A stretch of DNA of 64,000 nucleotides from Candidatus Gastranaerophilales bacterium (lineage in GTDB: Bacteria > Cyanobacteriota > Vampirovibrionia > Gastranaerophilales > Gastranaerophilaceae), in assembly GCA_947624685.1 (NCBI GenBank), contig CANQLJ010000004.1, positions 1 to 64,000 on the forward strand, written 5' to 3'. Shown piece by piece: positions 48,878-58,575 of this stretch (positions are counted from its first letter, which is position 1; each line of letters opens with the position of its first letter). Made by a program: the position numbers and the translations under genes. The notes beneath the pieces are model-generated. The model searched no databases and was not told where the DNA came from. It saw only the letters and a list, made by a program, of their open reading frames with translations.

Positions 48878-50686
48878 TTAACCTATTACCACTAATGTTT
48901 GGCCGTTTTTAACTGTGTCGCCTTGATTTACTTCAAAAGACAGGATTTTTCCCGCAACGTTTGATTTAATTTCCGTTTCCATTTTCATTGCTTCAATAAC
49001 AAGCAATACATCGCCCACTTCGACATTATCTCCGACATTTGCTTCGATTCTTAATACGTTGCCGGGGAGCGCCGCTTTGATTTCCTGACCGGAGCCCGAT
49101 GCTGCTGAATGATGTTGTTCTTCAACACCTTCTTTAATATCAACATCATAAGTTTTTCCGTTAACCGTAGCTTTTGAGCCATCAAGTTTTACGCTGTATT
49201 TTTTGTTGTTAATCGTAACCGTGTAGCCGTCAGCGCTTGATGTGTTTGATGAAGCAGATGCTTTATCAGGCGATACTTTATTAACCGAAACGACACCTTT
49301 TCCAAGCAGAAATTCAATACCTTTATCAACATTTCCGTCTTTGCAGGCAGCTGAAATAAATATATTTTCTTCCGTTGTTTCAAGACCGGCTTCGGTGAGT
49401 CTCTTTTTAGCGGCTTCAATACCTTTATCGGGGTCTTTTTCGTTGATATCAACAACATGTTCTGTTGTGGGTTCAAGTTTCATTTTTTCGCTTGCCCATT
49501 TAACAAGTTCAGGATCAGGTTCGCAAGGAGTTTTTCCGAAATATCCCAAAAGCATTTTGGCATATCCGGGGTTTGCAACCTGCCAAGCGCCTTGAGTAGC
49601 GTTTAAGAAAGATTGCTGCGCATAGAATTGCGATACCGGAGTAACGGAAGTTGCGTATCCGCCTCTTTCAACGACTTCTTTCATGCAGGCGATTAATTGC
49701 GGGAATTTATCAAGCATTCCCATATCTTTTAATTGGTTAACAGTTGTCGCTGTTGCTCCCCCCGGAAGCGGTGCTTGAATTAATATCGGATTAACCCCTA
49801 ATGAAATCGGCGAAATCGGATAATCTTTCATACATTCTTTAAAGATTTCTTCCGTTTCCATAATTTTCTTTATATCAAGTCCAAGGTCATAATCCGTTCC
49901 TTTAAGAGCATGCCACATTGAGATGATATCGGGTTGGCCAGTTCCGCCTGAGACTGGTTTCATCGCAAGGTCAATTCCGTCCGCTCCGCCTTCAAGAGCC
50001 GAGATATAAGCATATAATCCCGTTCCTGCCGTTTCGTGGCTGTGGAATCTGATGTGGAAATCTTCTCCCAATAACTTACGAGCCATTTTAACCGTTTCAT
50101 AGACTTTTTTAGGATTGGATGTTCCCGAAGCATCTTTAAAAGCAAGAGAATCAAAAGGAAGCCCCGAATCTAAGATATTTCTTAAAACTCTTTCATAAAA
50201 AGCAACGTCATGCGCTCCTTCGCAGCCGTATGGTAATTCCATCATAGTGATGGTTACTTCGTGCTTTAGACCGTATTTTTTAATTGAATTAGCGCTATCA
50301 ATTAAATTATTAACGTCGTTTAGAGCATCAAAGTTTCTTATTACATTTACGCCGTGTTTGGCAAACATCTTAGCATGAAGGTCAATTATGTCTCTCGGTT
50401 GTGAATTAAGCCCGACGACATTAACCCCTCTTGCTAAAGATTGCAAACAAATATCAGGGCCTACTGCAGCTCTTATTTTATCCATTGTTTCAAAAGCATT
50501 TTCGTTGCAGAAAAATATCGGAGCTTGAAATCTTGCGCCGCCCGCTGTTTCAAAATGCTTAATTCCTGCGTCAACTGCCGCTTGAAGTGCGGGGATAAAG
50601 TCATCTACAAGGACTTTTGCTCCGTAAATTGATTGGAAACCGTCACGAAATGACGTGTCCATAACTTTGATTTGTTTTTTTGCCAT
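48878..50686 (-). CDS. oadA: Biotin-dependent carboxyltransferase / oxaloacetate decarboxylase alpha-like subunit
   Basis: MDTSFRDGFQS, IRFHSHETAGTGLYAYISALEGGADGIDLAM, C-terminal biotinyl domain VIEAMKMETEIKSNVAGKI. Confidence 0.93.
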   Translation of the reverse strand: MAKKQIKVMDTSFRDGFQSIYGAKVLVDDFIPALQAAVDAGIKHFETAGGARFQAPIFFCNENAFETMDKIRAAVGPDICLQSLARGVNVVGLNSQPRDIIDLHAKMFAKHGVNVIRNFDALNDVNNLIDSANSIKKYGLKHEVTITMMELPYGCEGAHDVAFYERVLRNILDSGLPFDSLAFKDASGTSNPKKVYETVKMARKLLGEDFHIRFHSHETAGTGLYAYISALEGGADGIDLAMKPVSGGTGQPDIISMWHALKGTDYDLGLDIKKIMETEEIFKECMKDYPISPISLGVNPILIQAPLPGGATATTVNQLKDMGMLDKFPQLIACMKEVVERGGYATSVTPVSQFYAQQSFLNATQGAWQVANPGYAKMLLGYFGKTPCEPDPELVKWASEKMKLEPTTEHVVDINEKDPDKGIEAAKKRLTEAGLETTEENIFISAACKDGNVDKGIEFLLGKGVVSVNKVSPDKASASSNTSSADGYTVTINNKKYSVKLDGSKATVNGKTYDVDIKEGVEEQHHSAASGSGQEIKAALPGNVLRIEANVGDNVEVGDVLLVIEAMKMETEIKSNVAGKILSFEVNQGDTVKNGQTLVVIG

Positions 50687-50731
50687 TTTATTATCCTCTT
50701 TATATTATTACAATTCTTTATTAATTGTGTG

Positions 50732-50962
50732 CTATATGCCTTTTTTGGCCAAAGCAACAGCGAGCGCTATTTCGCTGTCATCTGTTGATATTTTTTTAGA
50801 AGCTTTTGCTTGCGGTTCTATTACAGGGAAAAGTTTGTTTAAGTAATTAACAACTTTTGTTGTAATTGATATAGCGAAAACTAAAATAACCAAAAATGAA
50901 AACACAACGCTCATTCCGACGCACATTGCGTTTATGCCGTTTATTAATTGAGCATTCAGCAT
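50732..50962 (-). CDS. oadG: OadG-like small membrane subunit
   Basis: 76 aa; N-terminal TM GMSVVFSFLVILVFAISITTKVVNYL; follows oadA on the minus strand. Confidence 0.75.
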   Translation of the reverse strand: MLNAQLINGINAMCVGMSVVFSFLVILVFAISITTKVVNYLNKLFPVIEPQAKASKKISTDDSEIALAVALAKKGI

Positions 50963-51522
50963 AATATTTCTCCTTTTATTCCGTTAATTAAAAAATCATC
51001 ATATTTTTTTTCAAAATTCGACATAAACTTATCCAAAAATTCATCCTTATCAACTCTTTTTTTTGTTTCGTTAAAAATTGATGTTGCTTTTATGTCGATA
51101 TTTTCGAGTTCTTCTTCATCAAGATTAAGATTAATTCCGCAGCCTAAAATAATTCCTTTCAGGTTTTGACCCAAAAACTCGGATTCGGCCAAAAATCCTG
51201 CAATCTTTTTGCCGTCGATTAAAATATCATTTGGGTGCTTAAATTTAGGATTTAATCCGTATTCTTTTAAAGTGTCAGCTCCGATTAGCGCAATAAATCT
51301 TGTTAATTCATCAAGATGAGAGATGTTTTTCGGTTTTAAAATGATTGAAATATAGATATTTCCGCCATTTTTATCCGACGAAAACCAAAACCTTTCAAAC
51401 TGCCCATGGCCATTGGTTTGCATGTCAGCTGATACAATTTCAAAATTTTGTAATTCCTCTAAATGTTTATGAGAATACTCATTTGTTGAATTTAGCTTCT
51501 CAAAGTGTCTTATGTTGCGCAT
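50956..51522 (-). CDS. birA: Biotin-acetyl-CoA-carboxylase ligase without N-terminal HTH
   Basis: FEKLNSTNEYSHKHL, DMQTNGHGQFERFWFS, NIYISIILKP, LKHPNDILIDGKKIAGFLAE-like FKHPNDILIDGKKIAGFLAESEF, GCGINLN. Confidence 0.92.
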   Translation of the reverse strand: MRNIRHFEKLNSTNEYSHKHLEELQNFEIVSADMQTNGHGQFERFWFSSDKNGGNIYISIILKPKNISHLDELTRFIALIGADTLKEYGLNPKFKHPNDILIDGKKIAGFLAESEFLGQNLKGIILGCGINLNLDEEELENIDIKATSIFNETKKRVDKDEFLDKFMSNFEKKYDDFLINGIKGEILC

Positions 51523-51557
51523 ATAGAAATAATAACAAAAACAAAATTTTCTAACAA

Positions 51558-52310
51558 TTATTTTTTATTTTCAAAAATTTTATTATATTCAATTGAGCGC
51601 ATATATGCTTTATCTTGCATGAATCTTTGGCGATAGAGCTTTTCAAATTGGCTTTGCGAATATTTGTAATTTTTGAATGTCAGCATAATTGTTTTGTGCA
51701 CAAAAAGCATCATAAAAGGAAAAGAAAAAATAATTATAACAATCAACAAAATGAAATGTGTCATAACTTTTCTTTTAATCATAAGTTGTTTTTGTTCGTC
51801 CAAAAGGTCGACTTTTGCTCTGATTGCCGAATTGACATAGGCATTTCTTTCATCATTAGGGATTTTATCGAGTTCATTTGACAATTCTTTTGAAATACTA
51901 AAAACATATTTTTTTATATTCAGATTTTTTTTGTCATATTCTTCAAAACAGGATAATTCTTCGTTTTTGTCTATTTCAATACCAAGGGGGGTTTCATCCG
52001 TTTTTGTATTTGGTTCATTTTGTACAGTATCACCGTTTTTTTCACCCTCAACATTTTCAACATTTTGCGCATTATCCGTATTATCAATACTATCTTCGCT
52101 TTGTTCTTGGGGTGTTTCTTGTTCATCTTCGAGCCCGAGCTCTTTTTTTTCTTCTTCAACAAGATATTCTTCTAATTGCGGGATGTCAGAGTCGTCTTTA
52201 CTATACTCGTCGTCAAAATCCGCACTAAAATCAGCCCCGGCAAACATCGAAACATCGTCCGACACATTCGTTTGAGGATTATTTTGGATTTCTTTTTCTT
52301 CTTCTTGCAA
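51558..52310 (-). CDS. Acidic N-terminal, single-pass membrane hypothetical protein
   Basis: About 100 aa of D/E/N/Q-rich sequence, then helical segment and TM MTHFILLIVIIIFSFPFMMLFV. Confidence 0.6.
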   Translation of the reverse strand: MQEEEKEIQNNPQTNVSDDVSMFAGADFSADFDDEYSKDDSDIPQLEEYLVEEEKKELGLEDEQETPQEQSEDSIDNTDNAQNVENVEGEKNGDTVQNEPNTKTDETPLGIEIDKNEELSCFEEYDKKNLNIKKYVFSISKELSNELDKIPNDERNAYVNSAIRAKVDLLDEQKQLMIKRKVMTHFILLIVIIIFSFPFMMLFVHKTIMLTFKNYKYSQSQFEKLYRQRFMQDKAYMRSIEYNKIFENKK

Positions 52311-52417
52311 AAATCAAACTCCTTCACAAAGTTATTCGTTTTTAATGTTAATTTTTTTGTAGCTGATTTATTATAGCATATAAATTGAATAACGAAAAAC
52401 CATGATATAATTAATCT

Positions 52418-53461
52418 ATGAGAATATTAATTTTATCAAACAACTATAGCGCAAAGTCTTTCTATGACTTGTTTTCAAAAGATAAAAACAATATTGTTTT
52501 CTCCGTAATCGAAAATTGCAACTATACGGAAATTAACGATTCAAAAGATGCGCTCGAATTTTGCCTGGCTAATGAGATAAATCTCGTTTTGATTACGGAT
52601 AAAAAATATATTTTGGATTCATATCATGAAACATTGAACAACGAAGGAATAAGCGTTTTTTGCCCTTCAAAAGAATCAAGTGAGATATGCCATTTTAAAT
52701 CTCTTGCAAAAAAATTCATGCACAAAAATAAAATCCCAACTCCAAAGTTTTTTACAGCCGAAAAACCTCAGGCGGCGCTTGATTATATAGCCGATTTTCA
52801 AAATCCGATGGCGATAAAACCCGACTATAATTCATTTCAAGAAGGGACAAAGTTTTTTGAAACAAAATCACAAGCCCAAAAACTCATCGAAGAAAGGTTT
52901 TTCTGCGGAAACAAAAAAATAATTCTCGAAGATTATATCGAAGGCAAAAGCTTCACGACTTATACTCTCTCTAACGGCTTTAGCGCAAAAATAATCGGAA
53001 ATATTGCAAAATATCAAAATGACATAGCGCTTTTTGAGCCAAAATTTATAACAAATGAAATTAAACAAAAAATCTATGATGAAATAATAATGAAGACCCT
53101 AACTAATCTCTCAGCCCAAAATGAAGAATACATAGGCATCTTGGGGTTTGATTTTATTTTATCTTATGACGGTAAACTATATTGTCTTGGTTTTAAAAGC
53201 TTTTTTGACGATATTGACGTCGATTTTTTCACAAAAGGCTATGACATCAATTGGCTCGATGTTTTTGATTCCACGATTGTGGGAGATGTTTTTGAAAAAT
53301 ATGATTTTAAAATAAATACCGACAAGATGCTCTGTTTAAGGCAGAATGAGGAAATTAATTTTATTTCGTCTTTGACGCAAAACAGCCTTGAAATGAAATT
53401 AAGCGAACTTGGTTACGATTTAAAAGAATATATTGAAGCTAAAAAAGCTTGGAAGTATTAG
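52418..53461 (+). CDS. PurD-like ATP-grasp protein, divergent
   Basis: EGISVFCPSKESSEICHFKSLAKKFMHKNKIPTPKFFTAEKPQAALDYIADFQNPMAIKPDYNS resembles the PurD N-domain/ATP-grasp core with altered nucleotide-binding loop. Confidence 0.65.
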   Translation: MRILILSNNYSAKSFYDLFSKDKNNIVFSVIENCNYTEINDSKDALEFCLANEINLVLITDKKYILDSYHETLNNEGISVFCPSKESSEICHFKSLAKKFMHKNKIPTPKFFTAEKPQAALDYIADFQNPMAIKPDYNSFQEGTKFFETKSQAQKLIEERFFCGNKKIILEDYIEGKSFTTYTLSNGFSAKIIGNIAKYQNDIALFEPKFITNEIKQKIYDEIIMKTLTNLSAQNEEYIGILGFDFILSYDGKLYCLGFKSFFDDIDVDFFTKGYDINWLDVFDSTIVGDVFEKYDFKINTDKMLCLRQNEEINFISSLTQNSLEMKLSELGYDLKEYIEAKKAWKY

Positions 53462-53686
53462 ATGATTAAATATATATGTTTAAAATTAATCTCGATTTAT
53501 CGCTATTTTTCAAAATTCACCCCATCGGTTTGCAGGTTTGAACCCACATGCTCTAAATATACTTATATAGCTATCGAGCGCTTTGGGGTCATAAAAGGAA
53601 TGTATCTCGGGTTTAAAAGAATCCTAAAATGCCACCCCTACCACGAGGGCGGATATGACCCCGTACCGGATGAATTTAAGTGGTAG
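53462..53686 (+). CDS. yidD: Membrane protein insertion efficiency factor YidD
   Basis: [51 protein letters not shown]. Confidence 0.96.
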   Translation: MIKYICLKLISIYRYFSKFTPSVCRFEPTCSKYTYIAIERFGVIKGMYLGFKRILKCHPYHEGGYDPVPDEFKW

Positions 53687-53710
53687 AAAATATATATTGT
53701 GCTTAAATTT

Positions 53711-54706
53711 TTACGCTTTAAGTTCTGCTTTAACTTCATTTTGAGCTTGCGCTTGGGCTTCGTTTTTAGCTTGTTCTTGGGCTTTTTGCTGGATATTATC
53801 TTTGACTTTTTTACCCACCCAACAGCCAACTGCCGTTGTAAGCGCAATTGCAAGATATGACATATAAGCAACCGCATTACTTCTGAAAACTTTTTTATAA
53901 AGAGATTTATTTTGACTTCCCAAAACTTGTTTTGCCCAAGAGTTTCCTTTTGCCGTTGCAACCCCTTCTTCAATTAACATCGGAGCATAACAGCTGAAAG
54001 ATAAAACGGGCGCTAAATCTCTAATTTTATTTTTGATTTTTTGACCTTTTGTAAGTTCATTTTGACCTTCTTTTGGGGTTTCTTTTCTTGTAAATATCGG
54101 TATGAGAGCAAGCAATGCAGCAAGATACATCAAGGGTCTTGCGCCTTGCATTGATTTTAAAAGCTTGGAATAATGGAAATTATGAGCATGGCCCATTTCA
54201 TGAAACGCCGCGAGTGGAAGTTTTTGCTGATTTAGGGTGACGGTATTTCCTTCAATTCCAAGTAAAGGAATGTCAACTTGCGAGAAAAATGCGTTTTTGC
54301 CTTCTTGTGCGCCCAAAACAGGGTTGCTGTATTGTGAAAGTATATTTATGAAGGTCTTTTTGGGGTTAGTGCTTTGTACATTTTTTATTTTGACGCCTTT
54401 TGAAGCAAGGTTTGAAGTTTTGTCTATTATTTCTTGAGCTGTTTTATTTACGATATTAACTTCATCTTTTGTTAAACCCTTGTTAATTTTTTGCATCCCG
54501 ATTCCTGCGCCAATCGACAAGGGAACAGACGCCAAATTTAATCCGTAGTTTGCCATAAGAGCTGAAAACGTGCCTTTTCTTTTTTGTTTGGCAATTTTTC
54601 TTCTTTCGCTAAATGATGGCTTTTTGCTAACTTGAGAATTACTAACCTTCTGCATTAATACAACACCTTTCTTAAAAATAAATTTCTTATAATTAATTAA
54701 AACCAA
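53711..54706 (-). CDS. Putative membrane-associated HExxH metalloprotease-like protein
   Basis: LPLAAFHEMGHAHNFHYSK (HEMGH), hydrophobic LMYLAALLALIPIF, downstream LIEEGVATAKG. Confidence 0.6.
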   Translation of the reverse strand: MVLINYKKFIFKKGVVLMQKVSNSQVSKKPSFSERRKIAKQKRKGTFSALMANYGLNLASVPLSIGAGIGMQKINKGLTKDEVNIVNKTAQEIIDKTSNLASKGVKIKNVQSTNPKKTFINILSQYSNPVLGAQEGKNAFFSQVDIPLLGIEGNTVTLNQQKLPLAAFHEMGHAHNFHYSKLLKSMQGARPLMYLAALLALIPIFTRKETPKEGQNELTKGQKIKNKIRDLAPVLSFSCYAPMLIEEGVATAKGNSWAKQVLGSQNKSLYKKVFRSNAVAYMSYLAIALTTAVGCWVGKKVKDNIQQKAQEQAKNEAQAQAQNEVKAELKA

Positions 54707-54779
54707 CGAATAAATTAATTTCTCTTTTAGTATATCCGTTGGTTTATATTTTTACAAAATTTTACAATTATATTTCAAG

Positions 54780-56300
54780 TTAGATTTTTACTTCTTCCCC
54801 GGTTTCTTTCTTACTTTCTTCTTTACTTTCTTTTTCGTCGTTAGAACCGAATATCTTTAAAACTTCTTCCCTATCGTCAAAATGAATCGTCTTATCGGCA
54901 AGGATTTGATAATCTTCGTGGCCTTTTCCCGCCAGCACCAAAACATCATTTTCATTTGATATATCTTTTAAAAGTTTTATTGCCATGCGTCTGTCGGGTT
55001 CAACAAATACGGTTTTCGGGTTAATAAGAGCTAACCCCGATAAAATATCCGTTATAATTTGCTGAGGGTCTTCTTGGCGGGGGTTATCGGATGTGATAAT
55101 TATTTTATCACAAAGCTGTTGAGCAATTTTTCCCATTTTGGGGCGTTTGGTGCAATCTCTGTTTCCGCCGCAACCAAAGAGGCAGATTAAATTGCCGTCT
55201 TTTGGGGTCAATTCTCTTGAAGCTCTTAAAATATTTTCAAGCCCGTCGGGCGTATGAGCGTAATCGACGATTACCATAGGATTTGATTTTACTATTTCAA
55301 ATCTTCCCGCGACGCTTTTTGTTTCTTCCAAAGCTTCTTTTATAACGTTTAATTCTATTCCGTTTGCAAGCCCTGCGCCGATTGCGGCAAGGGAGTTATA
55401 GACACTAAACATACCGTTTAAAAATAATTTAAAATTAACCGTTTTATCTTTATAGACGCAATCAAAACTTACGCCATCCGCCATAAATTCAATATTTTTT
55501 GCCATTATGTCGGATTTTTGTTTAACGCCATAAGTTAGGATATTGACGTTTTTATCGATACAATCAATGATTTTTTTAGCGTACTTATCGTCATTATTAA
55601 TTATTGCCCAATTACCTTCTTTGAGCCCTTGAAAAAGCTTCATTTTAGCATGGAGATAATTTTCCATCGTTATATGGTAATCAAGATGGTCTTGAGTGAG
55701 GTTTGTAAAAATCGCCAAAGAAAAGTTACAGTTTTTAACTCTGAATTGTTCAAGAGCGTGGCTTGAGACTTCGGTAATTACGTTTTCAATATCGGCTTTT
55801 AGAATTTTTTGTAAAGTTTTTTGTAATTGCGGAGCCTGAGGGGTTGTGTGTTTAGCTTCCAAGTAATCATCTTTTGAAGATAATTTATGGCCTAAAGTAC
55901 CAATCAGAGCGCATTTTTTGTTGTTTTTTTCAAATATTTTTTGAACCAAATGAGCGACAGTCGTTTTGCCATTTGTACCTGTTACGCCCATCAAATTTAA
56001 TTCGGAGCTTGGGTGATGATAAAAAACCGCAGCTAAATCAGCGATACTTTCTTGAGTTGATTTAACAATTATTTGAGGAATCTCGATATTGAGCGGTTTT
56101 TCGCACATCAGAGCAATTGCTCCTTTTTCAAAAGCGCTTTGAGCAAAATTATGCCCATCCACATGCTCGCCTTTGAGGCAAACAAATATTTCGTGGGATT
56201 TAATCGTGTTAGAATTAAACGAAATCCCTTTAATATCAATATCTTTAAAATTTAATACTTCAAGATGGTCAATGCTTTTTACAATTTTACTTAAATCCAT
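54780..56300 (-). CDS. murE: UDP-N-acetylmuramoyl-tripeptide synthetase
   Basis: GVTGTNGKTTVAHLVQKIFE, HTTPQAPQLQKTLQ, TEVSSHAL, NLTQDHLDYH, VDYAHTPDGLENIL, GCGGNRDCTKRPKMGKIAQ. Confidence 0.96.
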   Translation of the reverse strand: MDLSKIVKSIDHLEVLNFKDIDIKGISFNSNTIKSHEIFVCLKGEHVDGHNFAQSAFEKGAIALMCEKPLNIEIPQIIVKSTQESIADLAAVFYHHPSSELNLMGVTGTNGKTTVAHLVQKIFEKNNKKCALIGTLGHKLSSKDDYLEAKHTTPQAPQLQKTLQKILKADIENVITEVSSHALEQFRVKNCNFSLAIFTNLTQDHLDYHITMENYLHAKMKLFQGLKEGNWAIINNDDKYAKKIIDCIDKNVNILTYGVKQKSDIMAKNIEFMADGVSFDCVYKDKTVNFKLFLNGMFSVYNSLAAIGAGLANGIELNVIKEALEETKSVAGRFEIVKSNPMVIVDYAHTPDGLENILRASRELTPKDGNLICLFGCGGNRDCTKRPKMGKIAQQLCDKIIITSDNPRQEDPQQIITDILSGLALINPKTVFVEPDRRMAIKLLKDISNENDVLVLAGKGHEDYQILADKTIHFDDREEVLKIFGSNDEKESKEESKKETGEEVKI

Positions 56301-56320
56301 AGCTTTTCTTCTTTCTTATT

Positions 56321-58039
56321 TTATTCTGTTTTTTTGTGCTTATCCGGTGTCAGATTTAAAATTCTGACTAATTCGACTGAAATTTCTTTAAATATCGGTG
56401 CTGCGACGGTCGAACCCCAAATTCCTTCGCCCGATGGTGAATCTACTATAACATATAATACCACTTTTGGATCGCTTGCGGGAAAATAGCCGACCATCGA
56501 AGTATAGAGCTTGTTTGAGTAGCCTGTTCCGTTTGCATTTGGTTTTCTTGATGTTCCGGTTTTTGCTGCGATATAAAAATCATCCATCTTGGCGGGGTTT
56601 TTACCTTTTTCAACCGATTCCACCAAAAGCGAAGTTATATCTTTTGCATCCTGTTCTTCAAGGATTCTTCTTTTTGCAATTTTTGTAGGCTCGACTTCAG
56701 CACTGTATTTAATCACATGCGGAGTAATCCAAACTCCTCCGTTTGCAATGGCGCTAATGGCGCTTACCATCTGAATTGCGGTAGTTGATGCTCCATAGCC
56801 ATATCCCATAGCCCCATGGGTTGCCACATCCCAATGTTTTGGCGTGGGCAAAAGTCCTGCAGATTCTCCGGGCAGGTCAATTCCAGTTTTTTCTCCGAAG
56901 TTAAATAATTTTAAACTGTTATAAAATTCGCTGTCGCTCATCATTTGAGCGATTTTTATTGAACCGATGTTTGAAGAATGTTCAAATAAATAGACTAAAT
57001 CAATCATGCCGGGTGCGCCTTTTGATTTATAGTCATAGTTTACGACATCCCACCAGCCGATTTTCATTTTTCCTGTATCATTTATTTTTGTGTATTTATT
57101 TATTTTTTTGTTCATAAAACCGCTTGCGACGGTAATTATTTTAAAAGTTGACCCCGGAGGATAAACATCCGTTATGGCCCAGTTTTTCATCTCCTGCATC
57201 GAATATTTGCTGTATTCATTAGGGTCATACGTCGGAGCCACAGCCAAAGCCAAAATCTCTCCGGTTTTGGGGTCCATAACGATTGCGGCGGCTCTTGGGG
57301 CTTTGAATTTTTGTATCGCTTTTAAAAGATATTTTTCGCAAACATGCTGAACTGCGCTATCTATCGTTAATGTTAATGTTTTACCCTTAGCGGGAGCTGA
57401 GACATCTTCGGGGTTTACGCTTATGTTATAGATAATATCGCCATTTAGCGCTTTTTCATAAGTTATTGTTTTATCAACGTATTCTAAATAATCTTTTGCA
57501 CGATATTCTACACCCCCTGCGGTGTCGGCATTGGGGTTATAAAACCCTAATATATGAGCGGCAAGCGTCCCTTGAGGATAGACGCGTTTGTTTTTAACTT
57601 CATAGGATAGCTCTCTTAAGCCCTTTTTCTTAATTTCGCGGACGGTTTTTCTATCCAGATCTTTTTTTAGAGTGATAATTTTTTTATCTTTTTGAGAGAG
57701 TTTTTTAACAAGTTCCGATTTTGACATTTTTAAATAGGGCTGTAAGATTTCAGCCAATCTTTCGGGCGGATAATCATAGTAATTAGGATGAGCGTATAGG
57801 ATAAATGTGGTTTTGTCAGCAGCAAGCTTAAAACCGTATCTATCCACTATTTCGCCTCTTAGAACATACATTTTTGAAGTCCTTTGAGACTTTGCTTTCT
57901 TTTTACAGTTTCTAATATCGCAAACTTGAAGCAAGAAAAGATAGACAATTAAAAGCAAAAAGATTATGTAAAAAATCGATTGTAAACAACCGATACGCCT
58001 TTCAAACCTGTTATTTATTTTATCTCTAATCTTTCTCAT
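56321..58039 (-). CDS. Penicillin-binding protein 2 (FtsI/Pbp2-like transpeptidase)
   Basis: RGEIVDRYGFKLAAD, YPPGSTFKIITVASG, FEHSSNIGSIKIA, AAKTGTSRKPN. Confidence 0.94.
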   Translation of the reverse strand: MRKIRDKINNRFERRIGCLQSIFYIIFLLLIVYLFLLQVCDIRNCKKKAKSQRTSKMYVLRGEIVDRYGFKLAADKTTFILYAHPNYYDYPPERLAEILQPYLKMSKSELVKKLSQKDKKIITLKKDLDRKTVREIKKKGLRELSYEVKNKRVYPQGTLAAHILGFYNPNADTAGGVEYRAKDYLEYVDKTITYEKALNGDIIYNISVNPEDVSAPAKGKTLTLTIDSAVQHVCEKYLLKAIQKFKAPRAAAIVMDPKTGEILALAVAPTYDPNEYSKYSMQEMKNWAITDVYPPGSTFKIITVASGFMNKKINKYTKINDTGKMKIGWWDVVNYDYKSKGAPGMIDLVYLFEHSSNIGSIKIAQMMSDSEFYNSLKLFNFGEKTGIDLPGESAGLLPTPKHWDVATHGAMGYGYGASTTAIQMVSAISAIANGGVWITPHVIKYSAEVEPTKIAKRRILEEQDAKDITSLLVESVEKGKNPAKMDDFYIAAKTGTSRKPNANGTGYSNKLYTSMVGYFPASDPKVVLYVIVDSPSGEGIWGSTVAAPIFKEISVELVRILNLTPDKHKKTE

Positions 58040-58043
58040 GGTT

Positions 58044-58568
58044 TTAATAGTTTACGATAAGGGAGCTGTCTTTGGAAGGTTTTTTGTTGAAATTGACGCT
58101 TGGAGTTTTCACTGCATCCACTTCGACGACTTGTTTAGCGCGCTCCAGAATATTTGCTTTTGAGACAGCTTTATCAATATTATAATACGATTGTAAGCTG
58201 TCGACTTTATTTTGAAGTTCGTCGTTTTCATAGTTCAATTCCAGTGTCTCTCTTGAAATTTGGTTCAATTGAACTTCTTTACATGAAACAAAATAATATG
58301 AAACAAGGCAAAACAAGACCAAAAACCCCAATATCCCGTATAAAAAATTATTCACCCTTTGAATAATCATCTCTTTATAAGACTTTTCATTCAAAAAATA
58401 GCCGCTGATTATTTGGGTATTTGTTTCCGGTTGGGTTTTAATCGGACTTGTGGAATTTTTTGAATTTTTTATATTTGAATTTTCTTTTTTATCTTTTTCT
58501 TGTGTATTTATTTTGTTTATTTTATTGAATTTATTGAGTTTGTTTAATTTGTTAAATGATGGTTTCAA
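58044..58568 (-). CDS. FtsL-like membrane protein
   Basis: Single TM FLYGILGFLVLFCLVSYYFVS followed by coiled coil; between rsmH and the PBP gene. Confidence 0.65.
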   Translation of the reverse strand: MKPSFNKLNKLNKFNKINKINTQEKDKKENSNIKNSKNSTSPIKTQPETNTQIISGYFLNEKSYKEMIIQRVNNFLYGILGFLVLFCLVSYYFVSCKEVQLNQISRETLELNYENDELQNKVDSLQSYYNIDKAVSKANILERAKQVVEVDAVKTPSVNFNKKPSKDSSLIVNY

Positions 58569-58575
58569 AACTACC

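Noticed and set aside
51931-52275. 114-aa Ser/Phe-rich plus-strand ORF
   Set aside because: Antisense to the acidic region of the 51558-52310 gene; composition is explained by complementing GAA/GAT codons.
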